From Desmodesmus armatus (taxonomy: Eukaryota > Chlorophyta > Chlorophyceae > Sphaeropleales > Scenedesmaceae), in contig VIIQ02000581.1 of NCBI GenBank assembly GCA_007449985.2, positions 806,001 to 870,000 on the forward strand: DNA of 64,000 bases. Reading direction: 5' to 3'. Below are positions 47,501 to 59,649 of the stretch, one piece after another (the stretch's first letter is position 1; every line of letters starts with the position of its first letter). Below the pieces are notes generated by a model. The model did no database searches and had not been told where the DNA came from. It worked only from the letters and a program-made list of their open reading frames with translations. Position numbers and translations under genes: made by a program.

Positions 47501-50500
47501 CGTCATTCAGGCAGCTCCAGCCAGTGCTGCCACAGCGGGTACTTGATGTGCAGCCGGACGTGACCTATTTTGTGAATGACGTGAGTGGAGGCTCAGAGTT
47601 TTGGGTGTGTCCTGGTTCTGGGGGGTTGGGTTATAGTATCGTTGATTGCCGGCACCAAAGCAACCGAGCAGCCGACGATGTAGTGGAGGGAGAGGCAAGC
47701 AGGGATGCTCCACAGTACAGAAGCAGTATGTCTGCATGGTAGCAGCCACTGCTGCCGCTGCTGCTGTCGACGTTTAGAACAGGCGCCAACCAGTACACTG
47801 CCGTTTGAAATCAGCTATGCAAGGCATCCTCAAACCTCCCTGACACAACCACCTCAACCCACCATGCCTTCATCATTTCCTTGACTCAAACGTGACACAT
47901 GTGCTGTTACATGTGTTTTTGCTGCACGCAGCCAATCAGCAACTCAAACCCCAGCCAGCGCAAGCAGCTCACCACAGTGGCCCTCATCAATACAGGCAGC
48001 CTGTGGCAGTATACATGCGCAGATGACCCAGCCCCTGTGCTAGTGGCACGTGTCACAGGGCGAGGTGTGGACTGCAGCATCAGTACTGACACCATGCTGC
48101 AACAGCCGCAGGCACAGCCAGTGGGTACGGACTACAGGCAGGGCGGCCCTGGGCAGTGCCCACCGTTGGATGCAGGGGCGACGCGGCCGGTCGGGTTCTG
48201 GAGTGGAGGGGTGAGTGAAATGGCAGTTGCTGGGGTGAAGCTTGTAGGGCAGTGCCAAGACTGCCGCTTTGCTGCTCAGTTCTCAGCTGGTGTGGCGCGC
48301 AGTGGTGTTGCAGAAGGAAAAGGATACTGCACTGTATCAGCTGCATACCTTTGGGCAACAGACAGAAATCAAGCCGTTTGTGCGGTTGCTGTATGAACTT
48401 CAACCAGCAGAGGTGTTTTTGCCATACTGGTGATGGACGCGAGCCACAGAACATCAGGCCAGCAAGCCTGCCGCCGCAGCAGTACATTGGTAACTATGCA
48501 CGGTGCACCTGCCGTCAGTAGAAGCCAGAAAGTGCACTATCATGAACCATGCTCAGCACCACCAGCTCACTGTTCCTCCGTGCCTGTCTTGTGCCTTCTT
48601 TGTCGACATGCAGGCGGCCTTCTTCGCCAACCAAATCTACCTCACAGACCGTGGCCCTGACTTGAGACCCAAATTCAGCAGGCCCTATGACAGCCACAGC
48701 CACCTATACCCCACAGCCTACTGGGCAGTCCTCTCGCCTTCCTATGTGCCACGGGAACCTGTGCAGCCTTCATGGGCGAGGATTGGGGGTGGGATGAAGG
48801 GTGGGACTGGCACCTGGGCGCGTGGCAGGAGCACGACATGCCAAAAAGGGCTCGGATGCGGTTCTTCAAGCTCCATCCGCACGCCCGGGCACACAAGAAC
48901 GGCACTATCCCCAACGACCCCCTGTCAAACTTCCTCAGTAGCCTGGCAGAGGCCGCATCGCCCAAGCCAGCGCCCAAGGCCAAGCCAGCGCCCAAGCTCA
49001 AGTCACACAAAGGCCGACAGCTGCTGCAAGTGGCTCCCAAGGCTCCTGAGGGAGATACCCTAGGGACCATGAAGGCAGCTTCTGAAGCAATGGTGTCTAT
49101 CGCAGCAGTGGGTACAGCCAAAAAGGCCACGATGACTGCAGACAAACCCTCACCACAGGATAAGGACGCCAGCGGCACCAGCAGTAGCAGCTCTGGAAAG
49201 GGCGGGAAGGCAGCTGGAGATGCTGGCGACCCAGCGAGCTCAGCCAAGGCTCAATCCACTCGGCACATCGCTGCAAGGGCTGCACCGGGCGCTCGCAGGT
49301 CACCGTTCCTCCCTCAGGCCGCCAGCAAGCGCAGGTCATTCACACAGGACGATACCGAGGAGGAGGAAGATTCAGAGGATCTGTATGCAGAAGGGTATGA
49401 CGAGGATTACGATGACGACAGTTATGATGAGTCAGCATACACAGAGTCCGTCAATGACGATGACGCAAGCAAGGGTGACGAGGACGGCAGCAGCAGGGGC
49501 GACAGCGAAGAGGGTGAATCCCGCGCAAAGCCCCGCAAAGCAGGCAAGGGCTCTCGCAAGAAGAGGGCTAAGCCAAGCAAGGATGCCTCCACCCCGCGCA
49601 CCACACCGCAGGGAGCGCCCGCACCTGCAGTACCCCTGCTGGATACAGAGGATGCTGAAGAGCAGTCCACAGCCGGTGCGGAGTATGCGCCCCTGAGTCT
49701 GACAGCCGATGAACTGGATCATTTAGCCAGTGTCTCCAAACCTGCTCCAGCCCCTGAGTCTATCGCACCCAGTGCACCCAATGTGCCTAGTGTGCCCAAG
49801 GCCATGGATGCAGCACCAGCCCCGGAGCCTAGCGCACCATCCAAGCCCTCAGAGAAACCCTCCGGCAACAGCACTGTCAAGACTGAGGCCATCACACAGC
49901 AAGTCAGCTGGACAAGGGGTGCGTCCCCACCCTCCCAGGGCAAGCCCACACCCCTGCAAGCGCCTGCCCAGCCAACCCCAGCCGCTGCCCGCCGCGCGCC
50001 CTCTCCCGCCCGACAGCCTCCTCCACCGCCAGCACCCAGGGCTGCTATCAGAGCCCCAGTGCCCGCTCCAACACCAGCTGGTCAACGGATGGTCACCCAG
50101 CAGAGGGAGCGCCCAGCGCCCACCCAGCCTCGTCAACAACCATTCCGTCCCCAGCCCAGGAGCCATCCAGCGCCCGCTGCCCAACCAGCAAAGCCCATCA
50201 CATCGTCAGCCCGTGTTGTTGACGGCGCCAACAGGCCCGCCCCTGCTGCCTCCCACGTGGACTATGGAAAGGATTACGGTCACTCCTATGATTGGTCCTT
50301 TGACTGGCCGGCACCTGCCGCACCCAGAGCGCCCAAGCCCTTCTCCCGCCCAAGTATGGGCGAGGGTCAACACCATGACAAGGGCAACCACCCACACAGA
50401 GACTATGCTTACCCACATGACGAGCATCCGCACCCGAACCCTAGCCCTTCAGTGAAAGGCGGAAGGGACCGCACAAGGAGCTTCCCTTCGAAGAAGGATC

Positions 50501-53157
50501 TTGCGACAAAGACAGTCTGGGAGATCATGCTCGAAGCTGCCGACCGTCCCCAGACATCGCTAGTTCCGCAGTCGCACGAGGAGTACTACGCCCTTTGGGC
50601 CGATCATCCCATCGTCCGCAGGGTTTACTGCAAGCTGGACATTAAAGCGTGCTACAATCCCTGCAAGTACTACAGGCACTGGTACAGGGACACGACGATC
50701 ACCTTCGGCGTCGTCGTCTCTCGCCGCGGTGTGATCGACGCAGTGACGGGCAGCGGGGACAACCCCATCGGTCTGGCGTTCCCTCAGGTCGTCGTGCGTG
50801 AGGGCTCCGCCCTGATCGTGTACAGCTACTCCGGACCCCAGCAGGTGCCTAGATATGGCATGTTGGCATTCCCAGGTGCGGCTTGGCGCTGGTGACTGTT
50901 GCCAAACTTAGTGAGCCAGCGGCAACCTGCAACAGCTCCCCAGCAACAGGCGGGAGGTTGAAGGGCAAAACCATGGGGTGACACTGACACGCCTGCAACA
51001 TCACGGCTACTCCGCATGCATGTTGCTTCACTGACCGCATCAGGAGTTACTGCGACAAACAGACAACCCACAGCCACAACTGCTGCACTCCGCTCACTCT
51101 GCTCCTGCCTTCTGCATCATACAGGCGTGGGCTATTCTGTTATCCCTCCCGGTCAGGCCCTGGGCTCCCCAGCATTCACGCTGCTGCAAGCAGGCGACGG
51201 CTGCATCTACCAAGGCCCAATCGAAGGCCGTCAGCAGCAAGCCTGGGGCTCCTACTCAGGCGCAGACATACACTGCGCCAGCAACGTCGCCTACACCGCA
51301 GTGCAGTACTCCACGCGCCCAGGCAACATGCAGACCCAGCCATCGAATGCTGGCACATGGCTGCAGGCTTTCGCCCCTGCCAAGTTTGGCTGGACGACGC
51401 CCAACCCGCACTCCAAGCCACCACCAACGGCTTACGCCATGCTGCCTCCTGCCTACGGCCCTGTCCCTCCTTACTATGATGGCGGCAACAGCGGCGGCTT
51501 TGAGCCAATCTACGGCGGAGGGGATGGATACAGTACATACCCCAGCTATCCAGGGTACAGTGAGGACAGCGGGCCAGGGTATAGCTCCGGCGGCAAACCA
51601 GGGTATGGAGGAGGTGGAGGGTCAGGGTACGGCAGGGACTATGGATCAGGGAATAGCAGTCCCCAGTATCCAGCAAAGGATCAGTATCCGCAGGAGAGCT
51701 ACTCAGAGCCCCCTTCAGGTTCTGAGTACAACCCAAACCCACCTCCCAAGCCCTACCCACCCACCCCACCCCCAAAGCCCTACAAGCCTCACTACGGCCC
51801 CTCTGAGCCCCAGTCCGGCCAGTACTGGCCACCACCGGCTAAACCCCAGCCAGAGAGGCCGGCTAAACCCCAGCCACACACCGGGGGCCTACCAGACCAC
51901 ATAGGTGGCGACTCTGATGACCCACCAGGAGGCTGGGACCTATCAGAGCCTGACTCTGGCTCACACAGAGACAACTCACACCTGTACCAGCCGTACGATG
52001 GAGAGGGTTCGGGCTCAGGAGTGGACAATCCTGACTACTCAAGCCCCCAGCCTTACAAGCCACCTCCAAGCTACAGCGGAGATTCATACTCTGGCGAGTA
52101 CAACCCTTCTAAACCACCAACACCCCAGCCCTACAAGCCTCCAAGTTACAGTGGAGACTCGTATTCTGGCGAGTACAACCCTCCTAACCCGCCGAAACCC
52201 CAGCCCTACAAGCCTCCAAGTTACAGTGGAGACTCGTATTTTGGCGAGTACAACCCTCCTAACCCGCCGAAACCCCAGCCCTACAAGCCTCCAAGCTACA
52301 GCGGAGACTCGTATTCTGGCGAGTACAACCCCTCCAAACCACCAAACCCCCAGCCCTACAAGCCTCCAAGCTACAACGGGGACTCAGACTCTGGCGAATA
52401 CTACACTCCTCGCCCTCCCAAGCCCCCAATCCCCCATCCCTACAAGCCTCCTTATGGTGATGACTCCTACCCTGGCGATTACAACCCTCCCAACCCCCCT
52501 CCCAAACCCTCTCCCAACCCCTCACCAAGCCCCCCTCCTAAACCCCCATCCGCTCAGCCAAGTCCTCCTCCCCCGCCTGCTAGCCCTCCCTTCAAGCCTC
52601 CTGGCAGCTATGGCGGTGGCTACCAGTCCCCTCCTGGCGGTTATGATGGCGGTTATGACGGAGGCTTCCAAGCACCCTTGTACCTCCCTAACGATGATGG
52701 GGACCACAATCACCTCCCTGACGATGACTCACCCTACGACTATGACACACACTACGATGATGACTCGGACTTGGGTGACGGGTATGGGCCAGGTTCAGGC
52801 TGGGGCAATGGGGGTTCAGGCACAGGGGGTTACGGCAGTGGCAGTTCAGGGCCAAAGCCAAACCCTGGCGGTCCAGAGTTTGTCAAGAACAACCCCAAGC
52901 AGCACGATGACTGGGTCAACTCCCATTCGCCAGCCGGCGGCGACAGCGGCTATGAGTGGGACGGAGATGACCAGCCCTATGGGGATGATGCACCATCATA
53001 TGGGAGTAACTCCGGGCTGTCATATGGAGGTGATGCGCCTTCGTACCAGGGCTGGGCACCGTCTCCTTACTCTGGCCACAGCGACGGAGGTTATGGCTCC
53101 ACGCCAGGCAAGTACGACCTCCATGGTGGCTTTGTGCTGGCCCCCGGGGCCATATGA
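44549..53157 (+). CDS. Secreted beta-propeller / Pro-rich cell-surface protein
   Basis: Exons: 44549-44690, 44984-45796, 46373-47152, 47447-47580, 47932-48210, 48614 to about 50875, 51125-53157; about 2,150 residues. The ATG at 44549 starts a signal peptide (GPAAVLVLCLLVFQAAAQ). Exon 3 holds a module like secreted beta-propellers: GVVPADSTIAVGPRHVVHIV, YDKHVGRFIVTAVCGGDSNQ, QIGYNRDGVFISF. Next come acidic/Lys/Pro-rich linkers (49.3-50.4 kb), a Cys-containing segment (CYNPCKYYRHWYRDTTITFG), and a Pro/Tyr/Ser region resembling hydroxyproline-rich glycoproteins, with 25-residue repeats built on YKPPSYSGDSYSGEYNP. It is likely an extracellular-matrix or wall component. Between about 48740 and 48790 the reading frame changes (VLSPSYVPREP in one frame, MGEDWGWDEGWDWHLG in the next) with no clear intron, so a sequencing indel, a tiny intron or a break must be considered. 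An N-linked NSTNSTNSSSNSSS tract lies near 45,510-45,560. Confidence 0.8.
46044..46141. repeat. Intronic hairpin with nested palindromes
   Basis: Arms of about 35 bp (46044-46076 and 46109-46141) pair as GCAGCCGTTGTC...CCAAACGTTTGG against CCAAACGTTTGG...GACAACGGCTGC with a few mismatches. Each arm itself contains the perfect palindrome CCAAACGTTTGG. It lies in the intron 45797-46372. Confidence 0.75.
52078..52452 (+). repeat. Five 75-bp coding repeats
   Basis: Units start at 52078, 52153, 52228, 52303 and 52378, each 75 bp (25 residues: GDSYSGEYNP, a Pro-rich link, then PQPYKPPSY). The middle units differ by only a few bases; the last is the most diverged. In frame within the Pro-rich protein. 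Confidence 0.9.
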
Positions 53158-53489
53158 ATGGCGGTCAGTTCACAAACATGGGGATGTATCCGGGTGGCGG
53201 TTCAGGGGCATCTGGGAAGGCCCCTGCTTCTGGCAGTGCTCCTGCTGCTGCCCCCGGTGCTGCTCCTGCCCCTGATGCAGCAGGCCAAGTCCAGCCGCCA
53301 GTGGGGGCAGGTGTGCAGAGGCAGGCGGCCCAGATGACGCCGCAGCAGCAGCAGGCTCAACTGCTGCTGCAGCAGCAACGGCAGCAGAAGCAGCAGCTGC
53401 ATCAGCTGCAGCTGCAGAAGTCACAGCTTGCCAAGCAGCAGCTGCAGATGCTCAACGAACAGCAGCAGGCAGTTAACTTCGAGCAACAG

Positions 53490-53523
<34 letters not shown>

Positions 53524-53984
53524 CAGCACAGCAGCCTCTTGTCACATCCCAGGCTCAACCGCAGAAGGGAATGGTCCTACCTGCCACAGGCCTGGAGGGC
53601 AGTGACTTGTCTCGAAGCCTTGCCGACCTGGGCGCAGCTGCTTCGAGCTCTGTGCAGCAGCTGCTGCAGAAGCTGGGCTTGTCAGCAGGCAGCGCAACGC
53701 CACGTCAGCTTGCGAAGGCCATCAAGCGCGTTGAGAAGGCGGAGAAGCGGATTGATCGCCACTCGTCGGCGGTGCCCAAGGAACCAACGCAAAGCGGTGC
53801 AGCCCTGCAGTACTTTGACGATTATGAGGTGAAGGAAGGAGCCGACAGTGGCAGCTCCGCAGCTTCTGCATCCGCACAGGAGCTTATGTCGTATCTGCAA
53901 GGTCGGCATGGCATGCACGCGAACGCAATCGGTGGCGCGCAAGCTGTGCCGAATGCGACTGCGCTGGCGGCAAAGAGTGCGTGA
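53154..53984 (+). CDS. Overlapping Gln-rich open frame, probably the continued C-terminus
   Basis: A 276-codon frame whose ATG (53154) overlaps the upstream TGA (53155-53157) as ATGA. It encodes a Gly/Ala/Pro-rich start, a long Gln-rich coiled coil (residues about 60-125, with a run of 13 Gln) and a structured end (SSVQQLLQKLGLSAGSATPR, QLAKAIKRVEKAEKRIDRHS). It has no intron, no own UTR space and no signal peptide. Two readings are possible: a separate gene, or the true C-terminus of the upstream protein displaced by one base. I favour the second because coding sequence continues without a gap. Confidence 0.55.
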
Positions 53985-55709
53985 CCGTGCAGCCCACTAG
54001 CTTTGATTTGTCCGTTGCGAAAACTGTGGTGTGGTATTCTTCAGCATGGAAACCATACAAAAAGTGTCAGGGGCCAAAAGTCAGCCTCCTGTTGAGATGC
54101 TGAGAGCCTGTCTGTGCAGGACTTCTGCAGGCTGAATCACCTGTCTGCCATTTCAGTTGCTTGTTGATTGCTACAACAGTGGGCACAGCTAGCCAACTGG
54201 CAAGCTCAGTGCAATTTCAGGTAGATGCGTGTTGACTCATCTTTACGGTTGCGTGGTGTTGTTGTGTCGTGCTGTCACCACAGTAAGCAGTGCCTGCACA
54301 GAATCATGGTCTCGCGCCATGTGTGCAGACCAGGTGCTTGGCATTGTTGTTTTGGGTCCAGTCTGGCCTCCTAACGCCTCACTTTCCCAGGGGGTTCCAG
54401 TGATGTTGCTGCAGGCAGGACGATCTGTTGTTTTTAGGTAGCTGATTGTTTGACTGAGTACCTGTGCGTACCGCACAGAAGTGTGCGGCTACCCACGAAT
54501 TTGCCTGCGTCGGTGATCTCCTACAAGCACTGCCAGCAGCAGCAGCACTGCAACACTGGCGCATTGCAAAGAAGCACGCTGTGTGATGCAAGGCCTATTG
54601 CATGGTGCGATGTACAGTGTGTTTCTACAGCTAGAGCGGACGCTGTGCTGAGCTTGGGCGGACCGCACCTGCAGGGGGTGTGTCAAGCCACAGTGGTGAA
54701 ACTTTCACAAGTTGTGACTGAGCCAGTGGCGGGGTTGGCAGATTGCATCATGCTTTTGATCAGGTGATCCTCATTTGACAGTTCACTGCTGCAATGTTGT
54801 GATTCAGGTGGTGTAGAAGGTGCTCCACTGGGCACCACAGGTGCCTTCTGTACCTGGATTGGTGCTGTAATCAATTGGAGACGAGGTTGGTTGGCCCAGC
54901 AGACTCCCCGTTGGAGTCAAGTCAGATGTGCCTGCAACACTTCGGCTGCAGGAGTTCAGCGCTGCAAGGCATTCAGTGCACTGTTGTGTTACAGAGACAC
55001 ACAACCCTGTGCCACCGGGTGTACACATCATCGCGCAACACCACACAGCACATGCCATTCATTGACGTACACCATGACTTTGTGCTGTCCAACCAAATGT
55101 AAGTCAGCAAGGAGCATCAGCCTTTCAGGCCTCAAGCAAGCTGCTTCAATAGCATGCTGGTGTACCAGGCTCAGGACAGGGAGAAGGCCGACAAAAGTCA
55201 AGCACGGCCTGGCAGCCCAAGCTGGTACCCCTGCTGATTGACCCCCACCTTAGGGCACAGCCATGCTGCAATAGCCGGCCTCAAACCAAGAAGCAGCTGC
55301 AGCCCTTTTGCAGAGAGCTAGCTGCAGCACACGAGCAGTGGCCGCCGCTGGGACCCTCAACACTGCACGACCTGTCTGCCCCCGCGCCATACACAACCAG
55401 GACCAGTATGTGAGACCAGGGCAGAATGCTGACCAGCATACGGCCAGCGCCAGCCTGCTTCACATGTGGGAGGATGTCATGTCCCCACCCCCACCAACTC
55501 TGTAGATACACCAAATCCACATACACACCAACTACGAACACACTCTGCTTCAAAGGGCACAGCTGTGAGTGGGTGCCACCTGACGCGGCTCAACACTGCT
55601 GCAACACACAATACCATGCCGCCACGTCACGCGGACGCCGCATTTCACGTCATGCTGAGCAAACACATCACTGTGGTTGTACGCTGCAGTCCACAACAAA
55701 CAGAGCCCT
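53985..55709. other. Convergent 3' intergenic region
   Basis: About 1.7 kb between convergent genes. No coding frame with a recognisable motif or splice structure. A TGTAA motif at about 54865 is a possible poly(A) signal for the + strand gene. Confidence 0.5.
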
Positions 55710-56580
55710 TCACTTGAACAGCGCAAAGCTGGCCACCATGAAACCCATGCTGAGCCATGTCACCAGCCTGACACAGTTGACCGCCTCGGCAAAGTTTTGG
55801 AACAGTCCGCTCTCATAGAACAGCAGCACCAAGTTGTTGAGGCTGGTCACGTTGCTGTTCTGGGGCAGGATGGTGAGGATTGTCAGCACTGCATAGATGT
55901 AGGGGTTTTTGAAGACCAGCAGACCAGCATAAGCCCCTGCGGAGACACACAGGACAAATTGCAAGCAAGATCAGGTGCTGATAAAGGTATGACAAGAAGC
56001 CTCTAGCAAGCAATGGCTGCATGCATATGCAACTGCTTGCCTTTCAGGACGAAACCCCAATCAAAGGATGCAGCCACTGCTTACGCATTCCTTGCTGTGC
56101 TGATGTTGCTGAGTTGCGCGCATTGCATGTCTCACTGTCGCCACAGTGCAACAGTTTCATGTCAGACTAGGGTGACTCATGTTCATCTCCATGGTAGTGA
56201 AATGAGCAGGTGGCAAGCTGTGGTTCTCAACCCCGAGTGTGCTCAACCCCGACCACTGGAAACGCTGTCAACGGCTTGCTGTGATCCCCAGTACTGATAT
56301 CATCTGCAAGGCCACCCCATGGGCCTGCAACTGCGGACCTCAGCACACCTGTGATGACCAGATACACTGGGTTGAACTTGGCAACCGCGCTGCTGCTGCT
56401 GGCTGGTGGCCTGTTGTCTGCCCGGCATGTGACTGATAGCTGTCTTGAACGCGTGTTAATGTGCGCCTGCTGCTGCCTTGCTGCCGCATGTGCGCTGCTG
56501 CTCAAGCTGCTGCTCCTGACGACACTGCTGCTGCTGCAGCTCCTGCTGCTGAATGGCAGCAATCTGCACCCAAAAGCCAT
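55710..56580 (-). CDS. Small plastid-type membrane protein, unknown family
   Basis: Two exons, 56580-56349 and 55936-55710, join in phase to 152 residues. Residues 1-55 are Ser/Arg/Ala-rich without acidic residues (SSRSCSSSSVVRSSSLSSSA), typical of a chloroplast transit peptide, with a possible cleavage near VTCRA. The mature part starts KFNPVYLVITGAYAGLLVFK and has two or three hydrophobic helices (YAVLTILTILPQ; LVTWLSMGFMVASFALFK), so it probably sits in an envelope or thylakoid membrane. I do not recognise the family. The ATG at 56580 is in the first exon; no upstream in-frame alternative is evident. Confidence 0.75.
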
Positions 56581-57024
56581 AACATGGGAATTATGTGGTC
56601 AGACTAAGTCAAAAATAGCGTTGCACAAGACCCAGCGTGACGTTTAAGGGTGATCACATACCTGTGACCTCGCTGCTGCTGCTGCAACAGCCTAGCAGGT
56701 TGTGCTGTGTTGCAACACTGCATGCTTCAGGATCTGCTGCTGAGGAGTCTTTGCTTGAAAGAACGTGTTTGCGACCTCAATGAGCGGCAGGAGATGCAAT
56801 GAAGCGGGGGAGTGCTGTTGATCGAGTGATGTCTAATGCTCGGCCGATCCACAGTCAGTTCCACGTCGGCCAATGAAACAAAAATCAAGTGCAGGAGCCA
56901 TCCAGATTACTGACTGGCTCTGCACGATGTTCCCCACACAGAGCCGGTCAAACTTGCAGGTTCTGCTCGACAGGTGCAGCATGCTCCTGAGCACTCAGCT
57001 CAGACACAACTTCTGCAGCAGCCA
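56581..57024. other. Short intergenic region
   Basis: About 440 bp between the stop of the DUF1802 gene and the start of the plastid-type membrane-protein gene, both on the - strand. It holds the 3' end of the former and the promoter of the latter. No gene seen. Confidence 0.5.
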
Positions 57025-58700
57025 TCAAACCTGCAACTCTTCTGTCTGCAACAGGTGCAACTTCTCTCGCAGGATGCCCTGCTTCTGGCCAAATTCTGCA
57101 TCATCCAAAGCAGCTTGCAGCACCCACTCTCCACCTCTGCTGCCACCAGCCCCTTCAACATCAGCCTGCTCCAACTCCACCCACGAAAAGCACCCGAAAT
57201 AGCTCTCCCGCTGCTTTACTGGTATCATTACCGGCTGCTGCAACGTGTAGCACCGGAGCTCCAGCAGGGTGAGAGGCTCCTTGGCCCGCCACTTTAGTCG
57301 CGTCTCCAAGAAGCCTTCTGCATACACATGCAATGGGTCCAGCACCTGCAGTACTTGGGGGTCTTTTGTGGCCCAAGCACCGGTCACCTCTGCATAGTAC
57401 TGCAGTGGCAGCTGCTCCACCTCCTTGGGCTGCAGGACCATCTCCTGCAGTACAGGATGCGGAAGAAACAGGGCAGTACGAGGAGCGACGGGGTCATGAG
57501 AGTAAGCAGCGGGGCCAGCCAGGAGGAATGCAAAGCTGCCCACGAGTACAAACTGCTCGATGCAAGTAAGAGCAATTCATTCAGAGCTGCGTGCGCGCAT
57601 CGAAGGATTGCCACCCACAGAAGTGCCATGCTGCAACGGTGCTCAGAGTAGTAAGGTGTAACTTGTGCTGATGGAGTTGAAAAAGGTGCCGGAGGTGCTG
57701 CAGTCCCAAGCAGCACATGATGCCCCAGCAGACTCCTGTAGCTGGCTACCATGGCGCCATCACCTCTGGGAGCTGTTGCATTGGTCATGCTGCATGACGT
57801 GCCGTTGGCCTTGCCCTGCTGAAGTCCGGCCTTCATCCACACCCACACTCTCAATGCACATTCATTGCGCCACTACTACCCAGGCACTACAGTCAAAGTT
57901 GGATCCTGCTACACCCATATGCCGCACATGCCACCCGGTGGCAGTGCCACCGCCCTGTTGCATACCAATCAAACCCATTCACCACTGTCAACTTGGCACT
58001 TGATGGTCTTACCTGGTGAAACTGTTCAGCCACCCCTGGCTTCAGCAGCTGTGCATCACTGTGGAAGGCGGTGGGGAAGAGCAGGAAGCGCTGTGCCTTG
58101 GGGGTGAAAGTTGGCTCACGGATGCCACCCTTGCGCACCAGGATCTGCGTTGCAGATACACATACATGTTGCCACACTCGGCTTCTGATGAACAGCTCAC
58201 CACAAGGTGTATGGAGGACAACACCAGGATGGGGAAGGGACCAAAGTCGGTCATACTGCAATACTGCAGATGACCTCACCCCTGAGCTGTGGCCAGGCTG
58301 GTCATGATTGTGGTTCCAGTGTCCCAGGTACTGATACTGTCCTTGAAGGGTGGGGAGAGCCTCATGCTACTGCTGTGCTTGTGTGGGGGCACAAGTCATG
58401 GCACAGTGTCGCTGCTTTGAACAGCATTTACAACATGCCAACAAGCAGCTGATCCCCAATCAGTCGCGGCATACCAATCCCACAAAGGCAACTTACAGTC
58501 TGCTGCCCAGCGCCCAACGCTGCGCATGTCACCGCCCACTCCTTCAAGCATTGCACAGGCTGGATGTCAGCGGGATTCAGATTTAGTTGTGTGCTGTGAC
58601 CTGCCGCTGCTGTCGCGCGCAACGTGCAGACGGGGGCACGTCTGTTGGAGGTGTGCCCCAAGAAGCAGGGGTGCGCTTGTGCTGATGTCTGGAGCAGCAT
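57025..58700 (-). CDS. DUF1802 family protein
   Basis: Three exons, 58700-58497, 58144-58013 and 57444-57025, keep frame for 251 residues. The N-terminus (MLLQTSAQAH...RRAPVCTLRATAAAG) looks like an organelle transit peptide. The DUF1802 hallmarks follow: CLKEWAVTCAALGAGQQT, ILVRKGGIREPTFTPKAQRF, FLLFPTAFHSDAQLLKP, YYAEVTGAWATKDPQVLQVL, LDPLHVYAEGFLETRLKWRA and YFGCFSWVEL. The family is widespread in cyanobacteria and plastid-bearing eukaryotes; its biochemical role is unknown. A longer start would need GTG at 58766, so the ATG at 58700 was chosen. The gene is divergent from the LYR gene with only 134 bp between start codons. Confidence 0.85.
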
Positions 58701-58834
58701 GTTGCAGCCTTGCTGCAGAGAGGGTAGATGTGAGGACGCTGAGCAGACACGAGTATTTTGGTGCACTCTGCTAGGGAAGCACAGCTCAGCAGGGTCACAG
58801 GTGTGTCACAGCACACTGGATGTGTGAGGCAAAC
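58701..58834. promoter_or_regulatory. Compact bidirectional promoter region
   Basis: Only 134 bp separate the DUF1802 start (-, 58700) from the LYR-protein start (+, 58835). Both promoters and 5' UTRs must fit or overlap here. I see no TATA box. Regulatory role inferred from position only. Confidence 0.5.
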
Positions 58835-59649
58835 ATGTCATCGACAGGTGGTTATATGCAAGACCTTGATGAATGTTTCATTTGTTTTCCAGTAGCAATC
58901 ACAGTAGACAAAAGACCTCTGAACAGATCACATTCAGATCACCACGTGCACGCGTTTCCCTGTGCGGCTTGTGTTCCTGCTACAAGTACTGTGTCATGCA
59001 GCATCACAAACATCAAGTCCTATCTCGTTACCGTGAGCTGATGCGGCTGATCCAGCGCATGCCAGAGCAGAAGGCAGCAGCAGCAAGGTTAGAGGCACAG
59101 CAGACGCTGCGGCAGCACAAGGACGAGGCAGACCCCGAGCTGCGACTCAAATACTTGAAAGACCTGGCAGCACGCATCAGCTTCCTCCGAATCACAACAC
59201 CCAGGCGACCAGGGGAGCCACTAGGTGGTGGCACATATGTGATGCGGGATGGAGAACTGGTGCATGGCGCTGGGGAGGATAAAGGCGCCAGGTGTGTGCT
59301 GCAGCTGCTGCAAGGTGTTCTGAAATTCACTCTTAGACGAATCAGTGCAGCCTGTGTAGACTGTCTGCTGTCACGAGTGACTGGTGCAGGCTGTCTGCAT
59401 GCTGCCTCTGCTGTTGCTGCTGCTGGTGAGCATGTTGATTTATGCTCACCTGAAAGAGACAGAACCGATTTACTAGGGTCTGCCGGTGTGACGCTCGACA
59501 CTGGCTATTGTTTGACGATATGTCCCCATGTGCTTGCATGCTGCAGGGTGACTGATGGCAGTGTCCCCATGGACGAGGCGAAGCGCCTCAACAGGGAGCA
59601 CTACAAGCGCTTCTTTGGCAAGCCTATGGGCAAGGATATGTTCTTCTGA
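58835..59649 (+). CDS. LYR-motif (Complex1_LYR-like) protein, probably mitochondrial
   Basis: Three exons: a 13-bp first exon 58835-58847, 59018-59291 and 59547-59649, together 390 nt (129 residues plus stop). The tiny first exon gives MSST and joins in phase to VLSRYRELMRLIQRMPEQK, the usual LYR-protein start with L-x-x-Y-R and a following basic helix. A second charged helix (LRLKYLKDLAARISFLRI) and a conserved-looking end (REHYKRFFGKPMGKDMFF) follow. LYR proteins are small adaptors that bind acyl-ACP and help assemble Fe-S clusters or respiratory complexes in mitochondria. Which member this is cannot be told; it is slightly long for the family because of the C-terminal extension. Confidence 0.75.
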
